Below, piece by piece: positions 47,001-64,000 of a stretch of DNA of 64,000 nucleotides; within the stretch, counting starts at the first letter, position 1; each line of letters begins with the position of its first letter. The position numbers and the translations under genes are program-made. Source of the DNA: Typha latifolia (lineage: Eukaryota; Streptophyta; Magnoliopsida; Poales; Typhaceae); the NCBI GenBank assembly GCA_019914945.1, contig CM034109.1, positions 10,036,479 to 10,100,478 on the forward strand, written 5' to 3'. The notes under the pieces were generated by a model that saw only the letters and a program-made list of their open reading frames with translations, ran no database searches and was not told the DNA's origin.

Positions 47001-50000
47001 GTGTTGCATGCAATTAAGCTTCTCGCAAAAAATGAGAATGCTCTAATCGACAGTCTTCAATAATTGAAAATTTGAAAGTGTTCATAAGAAAGATTATATT
47101 TGATGATCTGTCTCTAAGTGTGAAAAAACCCTATCTTAATTGAACAATTTAAAGAGCAATTTGTAAATTTAAATAAAGCATTTTCCCTCACCTTAATGGA
47201 TAAATTATTCTCCATGAAATGTATTGGTTTTGGTTCTATTTGTAAACATATTATAGAGATGCGATACGTAGCTTCTCATATAACATACTAGACTAAGTTG
47301 GACTTATCTTGGTGCACTTCATCTTTAACTCTTTGATAATTTAATACAGACCCTCTTATAACACAGATAATAAAATTAGGTCAGTTAACGAACTATTAGC
47401 CATGTGTGTACAAGAAGAGGTAAGATTGAGACGAGAAAGGATGGAGATAGTGAATATAATCTCATAATAAAAAAGCATTATAAGTAGATGTAACTTTCAA
47501 GAATGGAAAAAAAAAATTTAGACATACATATGTATCTAAATCATAGGTAATGATTTCAACTCTTTGCTTAAGTGAATATGTTCATAAATATATATAAAAA
47601 CACTTAGATTATTTTATACACATTTGTGAATATTAAAAACCTAACAAAGATAAACAAAATTCATGCTGCCATGAATCATGATGGATCCTCCTGATCTACT
47701 TTAAAGCAAACTGAAATCCAATTGAGAAATGTTTATTTTGCAAGAACAGAGATCATGTGAAACTTGAAAATGAAAGGTTTGTTTTTCTTGTTTGGAATTG
47801 CAAATTGTTAGGCAGCTACAGTAATTTGGTGCTTAATTGTTCTTGTAATTGGTTCTACTGTAAATTCAAAGAAAAATATTACTTTCGAGAATGGTTAAGG
47901 TAGGAGTGTTTCATGCACATTAGACTCATAAGATGGATTCAACTTCGTAGTAATGTGACAGCGTCTTTTTACATTCTGAAACAAGTGTTCTTGTCAGCAA
48001 TAAGATGGAGTCTTTGTTCTTGTAAGTCGTAACATGAGTTGAAGTATATTAAAAGCTTACTCATGGAGCACTCTGAAATTTCTATTATTCTTCTTGAGCT
48101 CAAACTACTGCTAATATTTCATAAATTTTTACTGATGCTAGATTTGACAACAATACTGACACGTGTGATGGTAGCAATCCTACTCCTGGTGGAAATTCTA
48201 CTCCCAGCAGCAACTCTACTACTGCTACAAATAAGAAGATAACTGCACCTATAGTTATTGTTCTTTCAGTTGTTCCTGCTTTTCTGTTGCTAGTGGTGGT
48301 GGTACTTATTTTGTGGAGAATTAGAAGAAAGACCCAAGGTAGTTTTCTAACAGCAAAGATTGCATCTACATTAATGCTTAGTTTGCTTTAGTACCAATAT
48401 TCAAACTTATTATGTTATGTACTGTATTATTCCAGCTATCAACCATGAAGTGGTTCAGCCGCTATCTGAGAGCTGGCAATTCAATGTGGATCTTGGAGGC
48501 AGTCAGCTGCAATACACAAGTCACCAATCCAGTGTAGATCATAAAGACAATCAACTGCATTTTGGGAGTCGTCAATTCATGTATGCGGAATTGGAGAACA
48601 TAACTAAGAAATTCTCACGTACCATTGGAAAAGGAGGATTTGGGACTGTCTTTCATGGTTCACTAGAAGATGGCACCGAGGTTGCTGTCAAGATATGCTC
48701 TCTCTCCTCAAAACAAGCACCTAATTTGTTTTTGGCTGAGGTAACAGATTTTGTATCTTGTCAGGCTTCTGTTATTTGAATATTGGGTCCTTAGGCAGAG
48801 CATAACAATAGGAGTTGAAATACTAAAGAAATAAAGGTGCTTAACATTCTCAAAAAATAAAAGGGTACATAGGCACTCAATTTGCTATAGATGGATAATT
48901 AAGACATTGAACTTGCAATAAAACATTGACTGCGGCACTGAACAATATCTGCCTTGGGAGTGATGTAGAAAAAGGGTACATAGGTACTCAATTTGCTATA
49001 GATGGATAATTAAGACATTGAACTTGCAATAAAACATTGACTGCAGCACTGAACAATATCTGCCTTGCGAGTGATGTAGAAAAATGTAGTTGTCCTGTGA
49101 GCAATTGTGCACAATCAAGTATAGGTGTATAGACTATAGAGAGTATGGGCGTAGAAGATGCAGAGGGAATAAGAGGAGATTAGAAAGAGGATAAAAAAGC
49201 CAACCTGCCCAAAGAAGTTTCTTTATATATTCTTTTCTTAACAAATCCATTGGCTATTACACTTTTCAGACCTCTAATGGTCGTTTCTGGAAATTCCTAG
49301 CTTGCTCTCTCTCTCTCTCTCAAAAAAAAACAACACTTTTACTACTAATTGGACTTTTAAAATTTCAACCTAGAATTCAGTTCTTCATCAGGGATTGTTA
49401 TGATTGTGTGACATATGTGCTTTTATCAAGAAAATTGCTTATCATTACAAAATAAAACAACTACTTCGTGATTGTTTATAGAAAAAGATAAAATTGTCCT
49501 TGTATTCTCTTGTCTCAAGCTTCAAACTACCTTAATGTGTCTTTAAATTTTGGGAAAATCATATTTTACTGGTTAGGTTAGAATTCACTTCTTTCACTTA
49601 TACCTGAATGCACTTTTCTTAACTGAGCGTTTTTTTTTATCATATATCATCATACCATAAGTTGAGTTCAAAGATACTCGTTAGAGACAAAGTTGTAAAT
49701 GATTGAATATATTCTCAACATATTAAAATAATATTGAAATTGAATTTTAGTTGACAAAGATAAATTAAAAACATACATCTACTTAATATATTCGTCATAT
49801 CTTTATTATCTAAAATTTAATTGGTATTATCTTTAGATGCATAGGAAAACTTATTTAATTCTCTATAATTTTGTTTCTAGCGAGGATTTTCAAATTCAAC
49901 ATATATTTTGGTTAAATATATTAAAATAGTAACGGTTGCACTTTAGTCTAGACTAAAGAAAAGATAAATTGACATAAATAAAATTATATGGGTGAACCGA

Positions 50001-52640
50001 ATTTAGGTCTAAGTTTCTAATCGCAGTGCATTAAAATATTATTTTCCCTTAAATTTTTTATTATTTCTTTGAGCAGAATAAAGTACTTGGTTGACTCATC
50101 ATAATGCTATGATGCAAATCATTCTTGTTAATATTTTGAAAATGTTATGTAGGTTGAGAATTTGTCAAGTGTTCGTCACAAGAACCTAGTTTCTTTAGTT
50201 GGCTACTGCATGGATAGTGGTCAAATGGCTATCGTTTATGAGTATATGCCTCTTGGAAGCCTTGATGATCATTTACGAGGTTGGTGAAGTAACTTTACAG
50301 CTATCTAAATCTATCATGTAGTGCATATCTAGATTAAAGCTTAGTGTTTTCTTCTAGTGGGTAAATTGCTCTTTTTGGTGATTTCTCCCCAAGGGTATGT
50401 CATTCTTTTCTCCTTTTTTGTGGAAAATGGTAAATATCATCTTTTCATCTTTGTTTTCTTGTCTAATAGACAATGTTCTAAAGGAGAAATCCTTGTGCAG
50501 CCAATCAATGGACTGCATAGTGCATATGTAGTATGCAGGCTCTTATGTAGTAAATTGATAGGTATTTGCAAAACAACATGAAAATTGAAAGAAATAAAAA
50601 ATGTTCAGTTTTTACTTATTATGCACTAGTCTAGTTCTCTAGTTTTTCTTTTCCTAGCTGACTTTATAGAACATCGAACATCAAATCTGATTAGAAGATT
50701 TCACTGCACCATGAGAGTTATCTTTTTATTAATCGGCTGAATGATCAGGTTGTCTGGTGATTCTGCAATCAAAAGGATTGTTTCTGGAATAGTAGTTCTG
50801 ATATAATTTGCTAGGCTTTGGATATGCTTGAGATTGCTCCTATTCTTCTTTTCTTTTCTTCATTCTTGGATTGATTGAACTTTATTTTCCCTTCTAAATA
50901 ATTTTGGGTATGCGATCTCCATCAATTATATAACCACTAGATGCATCCTTCCTTGCCTGAATCATGAGCCTTATGTACTGTCTTTACAATCACCAAAAAT
51001 GAAAGCATGAGTATTGACAACCCTCTACCGCACAAGGTGGTGCTCCTTACAATGTCTTTCTACTTCCTACTCTAAATGGTGTACTCTAAATAGTGTGGCG
51101 TTCTAGTGCATTGTAGATTCCTATCCAAGACTTGTATCATTTGATGATCTCATGTGAATCTCTAGAAACATGAAGTGCATGGCTAACCCAAAACAGAAGT
51201 TCCGTAAGGGAACTGGAGCAGGCTAATAGCACATCATTGGAAATTTATACTAAAATTTAGGCTCTTATGAAGATTTTACATATGGAGTGACAATATTGGA
51301 AATTTATCAAATTTGCATATCCCACACATTTTGTTGGCTAAATTAGAAATCAGAATAAGATAAATTTTGAATTACTACATAAAGCATGTAGCGTTTTGGT
51401 GCATCAGGAATAAAAAAAGATAGTTCATCTGTTGCACACAAAAACATAGATATCATATTAGTTAGTTTCGTTGCTTGGAAAGTATTAGTTGTTGGATGTC
51501 ATTGCGTTTTGACAAGCGTATTATGCATAAAAGTTTCTACATTCGCATAGCAAGCATTACTAATGGATTCTTTTATGATCTTTGAAGGAAAAGCTGGCAT
51601 TGGTAGAGTCTTGAATTGGGCAGAGCGACTCCAAATAATAATTGATGCAGCGCAAGGTTTTGGGGCCATATAATGCATCTTTCTTGTCCTTTTTTCTCGA
51701 ATGTGTTAAAGCTAAGAGTCCTTAACTTTTACTTTTCTCATTAGATGGTCTTTGTATTAGGCCTGGACTATCTGTACAATGGATGCCCAATGCCAATAAT
51801 CCACAGAGATATTAAGACCAGCAACATTCTTTTGGGCCAAAATTTGGAGGCTAAGATATCTGATTTTGGGCTCTCGAAGGCCTTCCACAGTGATTTACAA
51901 AGTCACGTTTCAATGACAGCACCTGCTTTCTCCCTAGGCTACATTGATCCAATGTATGTTTCCATGCCTTTTTATCCTTTATGCAGTAGAATTTCGATGG
52001 TTTGGGTTATGTTGCTGCTAAAAGGAGGGGATTCTATTCAAGATGTGAAATGATATGACTTAATATTGCCTCCAAACACAACTTAAAAAATACATAAGCT
52101 GTGCCAAGAGTATTGCTTGGTAGAAGATCTCATGATAAACAAAGGAAAAGACACAAATTTCTCCAAATTCAATGAGATATCACGATTCTTCTGAAATTGT
52201 TTGTTTCTACCTAACCTTGATGCCTTCTATACTTATCAAGGTGCTTGAAAACTTGGAAATTCAATGAGAAGACTGATGTGTACAGCTTCGGAGTGGTTCT
52301 ATTGGAAATTATCACAGGAGAACCTCCTGTTAGGCATGACAGGGATGTTCAGCTAATTGAACGTGTTCAACTGAGTTTTGAGGCAGGGGATATCAATGCA
52401 ATTGTCGATCCAAAGCTGCAAGGGATGTACAACACTGAATCTGTCTGGAAGGTCTTAGAGCTAGCAATGAGATGCATGGCAAGAGATGTTGATCAAAGAC
52501 CAAAGATGGCTGAAGTTGTTACACAGCTAAGGGAGAGCTTGGAATGTGAGACTTCTGAAAAGAGCAAGAGCATGACTACTGAAAGTCAAAGCATGGCGTT
52601 CATGAAAAAATCAACCATATTTGATCCAGCCGCAAGATAA
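44030..52640 (+). CDS. Gene 6: malectin-like LRR receptor kinase
   Basis: Exons: 44030-44138, 44353-44929, 45024-45499, 46165-46312, 46417-46488, 46576-46647, 46730-46807, 48142-48338, 48436-48740, 50153-50279, 51588-51656, 51761-51953, 52241-52640; 940 residues, the longest copy. Signal peptide ends near VQVNG. Malectin-like domain about 37-387. Exon 4 is 9-12 nt longer than in the other copies and has PWAGLSC instead of the WDGL form; the GDPC motif is kept. LRRs lie about 437-511, membrane helix in exon 8, GKGGFG in exon 9, [12 protein letters not shown], tail DPAAR. The activation segment differs from all other copies: [14 protein letters not shown] where they have TALAFSPGY. The 111-bp tandem duplication lies in intron 9. 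Confidence 0.92.
48861..49082. repeat. 111-bp tandem duplication in gene 6 intron 9
   Basis: AAGGGTACATAGG at 48861 restarts at 48972. The two copies differ at about three bases (GGCACT/GGTACT, GCGGC/GCAGC, GGGAG/GCGAG), so the duplication is recent. It is absent from the same intron of gene 7. Confidence 0.9.
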
Positions 52641-54385
52641 GCTGATCCCATGTTCATTCCATCAAGTATGAGTTGAATTTGTTCAATATGTTGGCTTGAT
52701 TGCGGTATGCAGTGTGTGATGTTTGTGTATTGTAATAATTGTGTGGTGAGAAGTGAGAACCGTATTTCGAAATAATTAAGCTGTTTATGATTCAGCTGAG
52801 AGTCTAAGACTGTTATAATGATTATAATGAAACATTGTGGAACCATGGAACCTGTCTTACTAGTGTTTGCGAGGTAGCAAGGACTTATATCTCTGCTACA
52901 TTATTGCAGTAACAGTATGCCGATCTCTTCCTTTTGTCTCTCTGACAGAATGGAAGGACGTCCATATCGACTGGTTTGGTTGGAACAAGTTAGAACTGGG
53001 GTAACCAAGCATGAGATCAAAACTTTTTAGAGTCTTTCAATTGTTCTTCTTTTCTTTTTTCTGTTGGGCAGTTATTTGTGAAGTGCTAGAACTTGTAATG
53101 GATTAGACCCTACTTTCCTTTCTATATCAAGCTTGCATGATTTGGATCTTAATGAATTATCCGCTTATGTATAATCTCCTCAACAAAAAGAAAAATGTTT
53201 GTTTCACATTCATAAACTGATATGTTAATTGTCTGAAGCAGTCAGAGCACAAGCTGAGCTTTCGATCATTTGGTGAAAGCATTACATAATTTTAATGGCA
53301 AGATGGTCGCTCTCACTTCTCAGAATACATATAGACAAAATATAGATTACGGCTTGGAGTATAAGACATATAGGACACATTTCGTATTCCAATTGCCTGG
53401 TCATATTCAACCAGCTTTTAGACCATATCTCTGTTTCTAGAATTGCTTTCAAATCCTAATTGCTGATTAAAACTTTTTCTTTTCTTTTTTAATCCTATTT
53501 TTGCAAATAATTTCAGTTTATTGCAGAAAACCTCCTGCCTTTTATATATTTGCAAATGGATTCTCCTTTTATGACAATAGGTATATAGTCATAATGTTCT
53601 ACCCTTTTAACCAGAAAAAAAAAACAAAACCTTTAAAGAAGTTTATTTGCAAGGTAGAAAAAGAGAAAGGAAATAGGTATTTTCGTCACAAAAAAAAAAA
53701 AGAACATGTTTAAAATATTCCTTAGGAGCTAACAAGAGGTGTTAACTACAATAAGGTTAAAATTTAGGGGGTTAACTGCAAAACACCCTGAAGATTTTCC
53801 AAACAGCCATTGAAGCCCACTGTCCCAATTGCTGTATTCCACCAAGAATTGACCAGCTGCTTTCAATTCCCACCTGTTTGATTAAGCATTACCAGAAGGA
53901 CAAGACGGCAGCACCTTCTTCGGCATGAACAACAGCTATATATCCTATTATCCTGTACTATAATGATGTACTTACTATTGGTTATAAGATATTTCGCTTA
54001 TTCTAATATTTCACTTGAAACCAGCCAAAAAAATTCTAGTTCTGTTACACTGTCTGTCGTTCGTAACTGTTGGTTAGAATTTGATTAAGGATGTCGCTCT
54101 GGAAACGAGCTTAAAATGCAAAAAAAAATCAGGGTTATAAATCTAAAATATCCATGGACTTTAAACCCTTGTTTGACCTTGATTAAACCGTTGACCTGAA
54201 GTTTGCAAAGGTCAGAGATCGTTGTGTGTTGGGGGTGCACTCAGAAATGTTTATGGTCTACTGGTGGGACAGGAAATTTTTTATGAAATTAAGTAATAGG
54301 ATGGTGATATATAGAAAGAGTTCATATTTTCGATCACAATTTGGGACCCAGCCATCTGAACCATATATAAAAGGTGTAGGTGGCA
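52641..54385. other. Spacer between gene 6 and gene 7
   Basis: Holds the gene 6 3' flank, a segment at 53245-53375 (ACAAGCTGAGCTTTC ... GGACACAT) that recurs after gene 7 at 61660-61800, AT-rich sequence with poly-A runs, and the gene 7 promoter. A TATATAG at 54308-54314 is a possible TATA box. The position of the upstream ATG seen in genes 3-6 reads AAG here, although the TAG and spacer remain. No gene is visible. Confidence 0.6.
54168..54215. promoter_or_regulatory. Paired W-box block upstream of gene 7
   Basis: Two canonical TTGACC boxes at 54173-54178 and 54191-54196 in GTTTGACCTTGATTAAACCG, about 190 bp before the ATG. This is the cleanest version of the block. Confidence 0.6.
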
Positions 54386-60869
<6,484 letters not shown>

Positions 60870-62435
60870 GTTAAATTTGTTCAATCGAATTGGTAGTTGA
60901 TTCATATTTGGTCCATCAGCAAGATAAATTGATCCCATATTCGTTCCATCAAGTATGATTTGAATTTGTTCAATCGAATTGGTTGTGTTGGTTTGAGTGG
61001 TATACAATGTGTGATGTCTGTGTATCGTAATAGTTGTGTACCCTTCAATTAAGCTGCTTATGACTCACTGAGAGTATGAGACTGTTATAAGCAAACATTG
61101 TGGAACCATAAAACCTGTCATACAAGTGTTTCCGAGCTAGCAAGGTCTTTTATCTCTGCTATATTGTTGTAGTATGCCAGTCTCTTCATTTTGTATCAAC
61201 GATCAATTGATCAGGGTAGAAGGAAGTCCATGTCAGACTGGTTTGGTTGGAGCAAGTTGAGTCGAAGGAGCCGAGCTTGAGATTAAACTAATAATGTCTT
61301 TTAATTGTTGCACATTTAGAAACTGATATGTAAAATTGATCATTTTTTAAATTGATAAGAGAGCTTATATGCTAATCATAAGTTAGGCATATGGGCTAAT
61401 GTTTCATAGCACATAAGTTAAACATATGAGCTAATTCTTCTGAAATCTGGATCATAAATTGTTCAAACCTTGAGCCGTAACAACCAAAGCAAGTCCAAGG
61501 AAGCGTAATTTATTTCAATTTTTACACGAAGTGTGCTCACAAGCGTTCAAAATTGTAACCTTCTGCTGCGTGTAGATACACTTCTATCACTACAGTGCAG
61601 TAGAGGTCGCCCTGTGAAATCGATCTTTGTCGTCGTTTGCTGCTAGAAACGGTTAGAGCACAAGCTGAGCTTTCAATCATTTGGTGGAAGCATCACATGA
61701 TTTTTATGGCAAGTGGTCGTTCTCACTTCTCAGAATACTTAATTATGGACAAATATAATTTATGGCTAGGATTATAAGACATAAGTAGACACATCTAAGA
61801 ATAATGTAATGTTCATAGACACTCCACAAACACCTTTGATGTGATATCTCCATAAATCTCATAGCTGGTTGTGTTAGATTGTCGTAGTGGCTTATATTAT
61901 ATAAGAGATACGGAAGTCAAATTGTAATCTTAAACTCCCAATTGCATCAATAATTGAGAGCTATAAGCGGTTCCTCGGTTTCTATTTCTTGAGTTGCTTT
62001 TCAACTCGCACCTGACAATGTCGCACTACCTTCTTTTGGCATTTGGACTGCAACAACGTAGTAATAGGTATAGCCGTATAGGCTTTCCCACACCTTTACC
62101 AGTTCAGTTGACTAATTCCGTTTCTGTAATATACTGGAGATAGTTCCGGTACTAGTCAATTTTCAAGGTCAGAGACCAGTCCTTGATCAATGGATCAGAA
62201 CTTAGGAAATCCCCTGTTTGACCTTTACAAAACGGTTGACTTAAAGCTCGCAAAGATCAGATATGACGGCAGTTATGAGGCAGTTGCGCGTTTGAGTGCA
62301 CGATAAGTAGAGAAGCTCTTATTACCTGTGGACCGAGTGAACAAGTAGGATGATGAAAACCACAGGTAGTTCATATATTTCGAATACAATGGGGGATCCG
62401 GCCAGGTGAACTATATCTAACATGCGTACGTTGCA
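60870..62435. other. Spacer between gene 7 and gene 8
   Basis: Holds the displaced original C-terminal codons of gene 7 (about 60900-60926), the 3' flank, a pair of short direct repeats (CATAAGTTAGGCATATGGGC / CATAAGTTAAACATATGAGC near 61377-61431), a segment shared with the gene 6 flank (61660-61800), and the gene 8 promoter. No gene is visible. Confidence 0.6.
62211..62255. promoter_or_regulatory. Paired W-box block upstream of gene 8
   Basis: TTGACC at 62218-62223 and TTGACT at 62236-62241 in CCCTGTTTGACC...AACGGTTGACTTAAAG, about 200 bp before the ATG. Confidence 0.55.
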
Positions 62436-62454
62436 ATGGCGTATGAGAGTTTAA
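62422..62454 (+). promoter_or_regulatory. Overlapping upstream ORF of gene 8
   Basis: An ATG at 62422, close to where genes 3-6 have their two-codon frame, has lost the TAG (now TACG). It runs ten codons to a TAA at 62452-62454, overlapping the main start at 62436 in another frame. If transcribed it would be expected to reduce initiation at the main ATG more strongly than the short form. Confidence 0.45.
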
Positions 62455-64000
62455 AGAAGATGGCGTTATGGTGCACATCTCTTCTCTTGGGTGTCTTCAT
62501 TGCAGTAGTTCAAGTTCATGGCCAGTCTCCCAGTACTGAGGGTACCTTACACATATATATATGTTCTTCCTCAAGCTTTTACTACTTAGTAACCTCGTTA
62601 ACGCAATGCCCTTTTGTATCCGTGGTGGCTAATTAATAAACTTAGTTTTTTTATAAAAAAAAAGATTTTGTATCGATTAGCTATCTACGTAGATCTTATT
62701 ACAAATTGATAGATTTCCTTTTACCTTCATCGTTTGGTAGGTTTCATCAGCATAGACTGCGGCGCTACCGGTAATTCCGTAGACGACAGTACAGGAATAC
62801 AGTATACCACGGACGATCAATTTATAGACAGTGGGACAAACTACAATGTTGCGTCGAATTATATAAACGCCTCTCTTCCAAAGCAGTATTTGACTGTGAG
62901 AGGCTTTCCCGACGGAGATCGGAATTGTTACACCTTAAATCAAGCAATCAATGATACGAAGTATCTTGTGAGAGCAAGCTTCATGTATGGAAACTACGAT
63001 GGCAAGAATAGTGTGCAAAAGAATAGCCCACTTCTCTTCGATCTCCATATAGGTATCAATATTTGGAAAACGGTGAATATCTCGGATCCATCCACTCCTT
63101 TCACGTACGAAGCTATAACTTTGATCTCGGCCGGTCGTCGGTTATCAGTCTGTGTGACGAGAACCAACTCATCTTCGACTCCTTTCATATCTTTGTTGGA
63201 GATGAGGCCATTGAAGGACACACTCTATCCCACCATTATGCCCTTTCCCTCTTCTATATTTTTTTCGGGTAATCTTGTATTATCGATGCGCCACAACCTG
63301 GGAGGAAGTGGTAATGAGATTATTCGGTGAGAGCATTCGACATGTCTCTGTCCTTCCTTATCCATACAATTTATGCAACGCATATATAGTATGATATTTT
63401 GAGTTTGCAGATATCCCGACGACCCTTACGACCGCATCTGGAAGCCTATGAACATTACTCTCCACGAGGTATCTACTGACAAGACAGTGAAGCACGGCCA
63501 ATTTGACCAGTTCGAGGTCCCATCCGTCGTGCTCCAGACCGCCTCCGTGTCCGCTGGCGTCAACGGCAGCATAGGATTCCCCTGGGACTCCCCAGACTCC
63601 CATATATTTTACTATGTGATCCTTCATTTCTCTGAGCTCGAACTCCTCTCGGAAAAGGACGTCAGGGCGTTCGATGTCTACCTCGATCGGCGATCGATGA
63701 CAACAGACTATTCGCCAACCTACCTCGAGGGCTCTGCAGATGCCACATCGAATGTTAGGTTTGCATTCAGTTTAAATGCGAACAGGAGAGCCACTCGTCC
63801 TCCCATCCTCAATGCCTTCGAGATCTATTCCATGGTAGTAACAAGATTCGATGCGACTAACGTGGGGGATGGTATGTTACTTCCTGAAGCCCCCTTGAAT
63901 TTTCTTTTCTGCTTCTAATTATCCTACATGTATGATGGGACATAAAAAAGAAACATCAAACTCAAATTTTCTTTTATATAAATTTTGTAGTTTTAGCTTT
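62436..64000 (+). CDS. Gene 8: malectin-like LRR receptor kinase, 3' end outside window
   Basis: Visible exons: 62436-62541 (signal peptide, [14 protein letters not shown] core), 62741-63326 and 63411-63871 (malectin-like domain, opening GFISIDCG and containing [10 protein letters not shown] and [11 protein letters not shown]), followed by the start of intron 3. Phases match the other copies and both ectodomain exons are open. Exon 2 is the longest of the array (586 nt). LRR, membrane and kinase exons would lie beyond the window, so the integrity of the gene cannot be judged. Exon 3 groups with genes 5-7 ([17 protein letters not shown] is nearly the same as in gene 6). The first part of exon 2 is close to gene 1. 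Confidence 0.9.

Noticed and set aside
54364..54373. TATATAAAAG as TATA box of gene 7
   Set aside because: It lies only 13 nt before the start codon, too close for a normal transcription start upstream of the ATG.

Overview
The window is plant nuclear DNA: interrupted genes with GT-AG introns, AT-rich introns and spacers, microsatellites, and degraded transposon pieces. The protein family, malectin-like leucine-rich-repeat receptor kinases (MLD-LRR-RLK, LRR-RLK subfamily I, the group that holds FRK1/SIRK and IOS1 in Arabidopsis), is found in land plants. Very high third-position GC in one exon of every copy hints at a monocot, perhaps a non-grass one, but this is a weak inference.

The whole window is one head-to-tail tandem array of eight copies, all on the + strand, spaced about 8 to 10 kb from start codon to start codon. 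Gene 1 (1-6307) lacks its 5' end. Gene 2 (7815-14240) carries a 4-bp frameshift. Genes 3 (16572-24255), 4 (25572-33890), 5 (35317-42196) and 6 (44030-52640) look intact. Gene 7 (54386-60869) has an altered C-terminus. Gene 8 (62436 to the window edge) is cut at the right end. Each complete copy has 13 exons: exon 1 signal peptide; exons 2-3 malectin-like ectodomain; exon 4 the GDPC region; exons 5-7 leucine-rich repeats (exons 5 and 6 are 72 nt, one 24-residue repeat each, with phase-2 borders); exon 8 transmembrane segment; exon 9 juxtamembrane stretch and glycine-rich loop; exons 10-13 the rest of the kinase. Predicted proteins are 910 to 940 residues.

Genes 1 and 3 resemble each other, and so do 2 and 4, in exon lengths, intron 7 length, motifs and flanks. 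This gives an A-B-A'-B' order that implies duplication of a two-gene block. Genes 5, 6 and 7 (and 8, as far as it is visible) form a second group with a 400-nt last exon. Between the genes lie relic LRR and kinase exons, a minisatellite and AT-rich spacers. Gene 3 intron 1 holds a decayed Ty1/copia gag fragment, and gene 4 intron 10 holds a tandem pair of SINE-like sequences.

The proteins are predicted plasma-membrane receptors, probably for immune or stress signalling. The most notable features are: loss of the APE-type glutamate in the kinase activation segment of all seven visible kinase domains (DPMC or DPVC where relatives have DPEY); a two-codon upstream ORF 6 nt before the start codon in four copies; a paired W-box block upstream of most copies; the gene 2 frameshift; and several signs of unequal exchange or gene conversion between copies.
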